From the NCBI GenBank assembly GCA_003503535.1, contig DOCI01000138.1, forward strand, positions 989-10,724: a DNA stretch of 9,736 nucleotides, read 5' to 3'. Each line of letters opens with the position of its first letter. Within the stretch, counting starts at the first letter, position 1. A program made the position numbers and the translations under genes. Below the pieces are notes generated by a model, which made no database searches, was not told where the DNA came from, and worked only from the letters and a program-made list of their open reading frames with translations. This document shows positions 7,801 to 9,736 of this stretch, in pieces. Origin of the DNA: Planctomycetaceae bacterium (GTDB taxonomy: Bacteria > Planctomycetota > Planctomycetia > Planctomycetales > Planctomycetaceae).

Positions 7801-7941
7801 CGCCAATGTGTACGGATCACCACATGTTGCTGCAAGCGCAAATGAAAAGAGAGTAGAAACGTCTTTAAGTATATCCGCGTCTCCTTCAAAGCGCTCATCC
7901 AGGGTATCTCGTGTTGTCCTTGCATTAATTTTAGTTGCCAT
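4825..7941 (-). CDS. NACHT-domain STAND NTPase, candidate anti-phage defence protein
   Basis: A 1038-residue protein with the order helical N-terminus, NACHT, winged helix, C-terminal half. Residues 1 to about 260 are alpha-helical, with a hydrophobic alanine/leucine-rich stretch at 31-63 and a charged, coiled-coil-like part near 118-150, resembling NACHT N-terminal helical domains. Walker A is GGPGSGKST (335-343, K341). Walker B with the NACHT acidic extension is LILDGFDE (D405, D408, E409). R444 in VSGRD is the sensor-1 position, and P515 in SWPLTLHL the conserved proline of the arc region. FVHKSFSEFLVAEH (around H638) is the usual end of the winged-helix part. Residues about 650-1038 are helical without recognisable TPR, LRR, WD or ankyrin repeats and presumably act as sensor. 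Bacterial NACHT proteins sense invaders and trigger defence; that role here is inferred. Start ATG 7941 has AAAGGTG 5 bases upstream. It is a single-gene cargo between an integrase remnant and a candidate att site, in A/T-rich DNA. No reading-frame defect is seen. Confidence 0.88.
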   Translation of the reverse strand: MATKINARTTRDTLDERFEGDADILKDVSTLFSFALAATCGDPYTLAQGFALVLSTAGASLSAGTKIIRRLVTLNTLENTDILPKYDRFRVLFYVTCQKSYIETLINVLKTFELKHPQEHDQLPYKKKEVEQLSEELTMLVANLEEAEVSYLFGVEPLEKDVPLFDAFSCWLNMALRYHGLESDQVRKIVEKCKVEARKRFRVELADDEPASQWMRNYLALSYQEETATQVTGELASIRGLLEEWTDPIAEMKEHKRKAWNDYREDLKTLPDQKETMFNEQFGVRKVFLLPQVKYHVAGIAGDAGMPQVVSDIGKLFGALTSNRTSGEDLIILCGGPGSGKSTLCRVLASELANTPDVHPVFLRLRRAKEGSEVSYFIEDSLQKQGMISRFAELREVPNLVLILDGFDELVMASRARLRHFFNVLREELTTGPLRNAKIIVSGRDTLFPSGEGLPWGSHVLSLLPFDEERVKKWGTKWRKLHKNGPGHTFQPATFLESKSTKSKPSPLHHLVSWPLTLHLVARVHTAGKLELSGKSGGEIEKAYLYRSILAETATRQYDKGETKGQLAPDKMRAFLRSLAWQMYSRSIDSMDPVDVVPLLNQFFPHAGETDVSELAEVAVVNSPELTKGEETGFEFVHKSFSEFLVAEHIADYVERVAFKTKDYKDDLSWQMSDGDAVAELSSVTGLRLITEEVQEMLEPMLGCLVPFLAGDKVDAVVSGAHRKDGLSRIVERFEILYEVFLHGRSLEIIASRTRGKQLIESPLEAYANYCAGLLIIGTASARQLGTYESNTKREIPRYFNGEPFPGALWRCISMLHAGGLSMDESIAFRLFRQLTVQMEGKPQLSDSDIPWKPALLQGVRGFEHSIQKSIIELENYMVAHDINFKMYWLLSLVGLQGYRHQEIMLHERDFNREFEYQWRHLGSIREPNSPISHHVNLLYQAGLCAEQYSPRDAPRYERLFEEVEMIMRHMMRELQIGTVDDKITLSNLERLLLAFKEIIDKIGKPLNRSDHQIFQLVTIHFDRLAQAIKYFSSKFSI

Positions 7942-7993
7942 GGGTACACCTTTCGCCTTGTGTTTTTCTCAATTACGGAGTTAGCGAATAACA

Positions 7994-8021
7994 AAAATAA
8001 TTGTAAGTTGTGTAATGGCAA
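7994..8021 (-). promoter_or_regulatory. Possible promoter of the NACHT gene
   Basis: On the minus strand TTGCCA (8021-8016) is separated by 16 bases from TATTTT (7999-7994), giving a leader of about 45 bases before the ATG at 7941. The -35 is close to consensus; the -10 is weak. The region is A/T-rich, so a chance match is possible. Confidence 0.25.
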
Positions 8022-8343
8022 TAATTCCAAGCAAACGCCAATGCTTTGTATTGAAAATTTCCCATGTGGCAACTCAGTTACATTATGTTGTATTATTTAT
8101 TTGAAATTGAAAGAGATGACTTTCATTGTGTTGCTTAGATATTTCACTCACTGAGAACTAGACTAATTAAAATAAATGATTCAAAACTTATACTTTTCAA
8201 ATCCTGAACCAGTGTACTTATGGATTAATACCTGTCAACAATCGTAAAACATTTGAATTTCTCATTGATTGGTCGCACTTAAATTACTCTTCCATACTAC
8301 CTTGGCAGATACCGCAACCGAAACCGAAGGGTTAAAAATTCAT

Positions 8344-8368
8344 AACTTCCCCCTATCTATCCCCCCAC
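8344..8368. repeat. Copy 2 of the 25-base imperfect direct repeat
   Basis: It matches 4274-4298 at 20 of 25 positions in the same orientation. Unlike copy 1 it is not joined to integrase coding sequence. It starts 13 bases after a partial tRNA-Arg core, which hints at the end of a second, mostly deleted element. Confidence 0.4.
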
Positions 8369-8388
8369 AAAAACGCAAAATGGGGGGA
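8360..8388. repeat. Large inverted repeat with TCCCCCCA/TGGGGGGA arms
   Basis: Perfect 8-bp arms (8360-8367 and 8381-8388) flank a 13-base A-rich loop. No T-run follows on either strand, so it is not a plain terminator. It overlaps direct-repeat copy 2 and could be a recombinase or replication-related structure. Confidence 0.5.
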
Positions 8389-8480
8389 CTCAGAAAGCAT
8401 TCTGAAAGAAATTCCAAAGATTTATAAGCTACAAAACAAGGAGTCTAAAAGCATTCGCAACGCATAAGGAAGTCATTTAC

Positions 8481-8500
8481 GGCCTTCGGAACCGAAGGCC
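8481..8500. repeat. Candidate distal attachment site, copy of the tRNA-Arg anticodon stem-loop
   Basis: Bases 8481-8498 match 4163-4180 of tRNA-Arg at 17 of 18 positions, with 15 identical in a row (8484-8498, CTTCGGAACCGAAGG). The copy is a perfect palindrome with 9-bp arms around AA. Tyrosine recombinases of one class cross over in tRNA anticodon loops, so this is a plausible att core bounding a 4.3-kb island. Against it, no T-arm-like tRNA half follows the core, as would be expected from a displaced tRNA end. A simple hairpin with chance similarity remains possible. Confidence 0.45.
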
Positions 8501-8716
8501 TCACTCAACTCGAGCCACAAGAAAAGTTGTTACGTGGGGTCTAAAGTTGAATGGCAATGTTCCAAGACAGACTCAACTACGCCGCACCCCAGCGAGGCTT
8601 TGGGCGGCCTGGACACTCCAGGGCAGCGGGATGTAGTAATAACGGGAAATGTCAGAAGATGTTATTTTGTTTGCGGGTATAAAGTCATCTGCTTGCCCAC
8701 AGCAATCTAAGAGATG

Positions 8717-9565
8717 TCATGCCTTGATTAATAAAACCAGGCCGAGGGCCGCAGACAAGAACGAGCAAACAATCAGGACGACCCCGGCAGTTGCGGCACA
8801 GCCAGATGTTCCCAGTCCAGACCGCCGCAAAAACTCTCGACCGCTCTTTTCGGAACGAAAGAATCTTTTTGGGATCATGAATAAATTCCAGCCATAGATA
8901 ACGCCTGCTGCCCCTCCGCCGATCAACAAACATCCGAAAATGCCCCGGGTCGGGTCATTTGCTCCTCCGCTTCCAAGGACAAACCATACCAATGCGGCGG
9001 CGAGACTGACGATTAGTGTGACCAATGCTGTCCAGAATGCGGACCGGTGCTTAGCATGTCCGCCGGATTCTGGGCGTTCGATCTTCTCATCAATCAGAAT
9101 GCGGATGTCTGCGAGACAATCATCGAGTGATCGCAAAGCTCTACCAACGAAAAACGAGCGTCCAACAGCTCTCGCCGGTTCCGACGGAAACATAAAACGA
9201 ACGGTGCCTCGAAGTAACTCGCAGATGAACCAGACAAACGCCAGTATCGCCCCGTTTCTCTGTTCGTACTCACGTTTACTCACATAGGTTCCGTAGCCCT
9301 TGCTGGCTGACATATGTGGTCGCTTATTGACATTGAGCAGAGTCGCCTTAACTGTCTTGTCGTCGATAGTTCCCGATAGTTCCATTTTGACTTTGCCAGC
9401 GAACGTGAAAGACGAGATTCGGATCTGCAGGTCCCAGTCAGAAACATGCACGTCGTCAATAGAGCTAATGTGCTGCTTGATTTCGGTCTGCACGTACCTT
9501 GAAAGTTCGTTGGGGTTGGTGAGTTCCTGCTCAGCTGAATATTCCACGTTAATCTGCTGAACCAT
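8717..9565 (-). CDS. Hypothetical membrane protein with three C-terminal transmembrane helices
   Basis: I do not recognise this 282-residue protein. Residues 1 to about 105 are polar and look like a small alpha/beta domain with alternating strands (DWDLQIRISSFTFAGKVKMEL). A hydrophobic patch lies at 106-126, possibly amphipathic. A basic and acidic middle part (127-175) contains LRSLDDCLADIRILIDEKIE, a likely helix. Three membrane helices follow at about 176-198, 208-231 and 255-280, with the sequence MIPKRFFRSEKSGREFLRRSGL between the second and third. The start at 9565 is supported by an AGGGCGAGG site 2 bases upstream, an unusually short spacing. G/C content looks like the left flank and not the NACHT region, so this is probably resident chromosome. 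There is no signal peptide. Function unknown. Confidence 0.75.
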   Translation of the reverse strand: MVQQINVEYSAEQELTNPNELSRYVQTEIKQHISSIDDVHVSDWDLQIRISSFTFAGKVKMELSGTIDDKTVKATLLNVNKRPHMSASKGYGTYVSKREYEQRNGAILAFVWFICELLRGTVRFMFPSEPARAVGRSFFVGRALRSLDDCLADIRILIDEKIERPESGGHAKHRSAFWTALVTLIVSLAAALVWFVLGSGGANDPTRGIFGCLLIGGGAAGVIYGWNLFMIPKRFFRSEKSGREFLRRSGLGTSGCAATAGVVLIVCSFLSAALGLVLLIKA

Positions 9566-9579
9566 AGCCTCGCCCTTGA

Positions 9580-9736
9580 TCAGTACAGTATCGGAAGTCT
9601 TATGTGTGTTGTGTGATTGTCAGCACTCACAGTCGAGATGTCTGAACAGGATTCATATTTCATCTCTGAGGCAGAACCACACTCTAGACCATTTTCAAAT
9701 GGTATCTGCAGTCGCATGGACATCAAATGTCCTAAA
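9580..9736 (-). CDS. Possible C-terminal end of an upstream gene, running off the window
   Basis: The minus strand is open from the window edge to a TGA at 9582-9580, 14 bases before the membrane-protein start, a spacing that would suit an operon. About 51 codons are visible, including MRLQIPFENG. I recognise no family. A frame this short is open by chance fairly often, and two palindromes inside it suggest it may be regulatory DNA instead. Confidence 0.2.
   Translation of the reverse strand, partial: LGHLMSMRLQIPFENGLECGSASEMKYESCSDISTVSADNHTTHIRLPILY
9688..9703. promoter_or_regulatory. Palindrome ACCATTT-TC-AAATGGT, candidate operator
   Basis: A perfect 7-bp inverted repeat with a 2-base spacer lies about 125 bases upstream of the membrane-protein start. 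The geometry fits a dimeric repressor site. A second dyad, GGACAT-CAA-ATGTCC, follows at 9718-9732. No regulator is visible, and the function is a guess from shape and position. Confidence 0.25.

Larger units (their letters stand above)
7942..8716. other. Gene-free interval between the NACHT gene and the membrane-protein gene
   Basis: No convincing coding frame was found on either strand. The first 350 bases are very A/T-rich and hold the possible NACHT promoter. From 8311 there is a partial copy of the tRNA-Arg core (AACCGAAGG at 8322-8330), then a C-rich repeat (8344-8368), a large hairpin with CCCCCC/GGGGGG arms (8360-8388) and the candidate att palindrome (8481-8500). The last 200 bases are more G/C-rich, like the right flank, which suggests the island border lies near 8500. 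Confidence 0.6.

Noticed and set aside
8344..8388. A possible G-quadruplex on the minus strand
   Set aside because: Only the two long G-runs are close together; four regularly spaced runs are not present, and the hairpin explains the pattern better.
8608..8622. The inverted repeat CCTGGA-CAC-TCCAGG as a terminator of the membrane-protein gene
   Set aside because: It is about 95 bases after the stop codon and no T-run follows on the minus strand.

Overview
The window looks like chromosomal DNA from a planctomycete, probably of the Gimesia/Rubinisphaera/Planctomicrobium kind. I infer this from gene content: a zinc phospholipase C-like domain fused to a DUF4332-type helix-hairpin-helix tail, two remnants of planctomycete-style tyrosine integrases beside tRNA genes, a planctomycete-type Lgt-like C-terminus, and two tRNA genes without encoded CCA. 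I could not run a search, so the assignment is from recall.

Left part (1-2465). The window opens inside a tRNA-Pro(GGG). About 130 bases downstream lies a heavily decayed N-terminal part of a tyrosine integrase (199 to about 690), broken by stops and frameshifts. It is followed by an intact 527-codon gene (882-2465) for a zinc-dependent phospholipase C-like domain, an acidic linker and a helix-hairpin-helix/DUF4332 tail.

Arsenic cassette (2469-3637). On the minus strand an aquaporin (3567 to 2890) is followed after 4 bases by a thioredoxin-type arsenate reductase (2885 to 2469). Together they fit an aqpS-arsC type of arsenic detoxification: arsenate is reduced to arsenite, which leaves through the channel. 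The cassette ends 3 bases from the convergent phospholipase-like gene. An inverted repeat 49-70 bases upstream of the aquaporin start is a candidate ArsR-type operator, but no arsR gene is visible.

tRNA-Arg island (3783 to about 8500). A 78-codon C-terminal remnant of an Lgt-like gene precedes tRNA-Arg(TCG). Running toward the tRNA is the C-terminal end of a second tyrosine integrase, with the last catalytic residues still present. Beyond it is the main cargo: a solitary 1038-residue NACHT-type STAND NTPase (7941 to 4825) with intact Walker A and B motifs, an uncharacterised alpha-helical N-terminus, and a C-terminal half without recognisable sensor repeats. It stands on visibly more A/T-rich DNA. 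At 8481-8498 an 18-base segment matches the tRNA-Arg anticodon stem-loop at 17 positions, so it is a candidate far attachment site. The simplest reading is a decayed integrative island carrying a candidate anti-phage NACHT gene.

Right part (8500-9736). After about 200 bases with no recognisable gene comes a 282-residue protein of unknown function with three C-terminal membrane helices (9565 to 8717). Upstream of it are two short palindromes and a short open frame that runs off the window edge.
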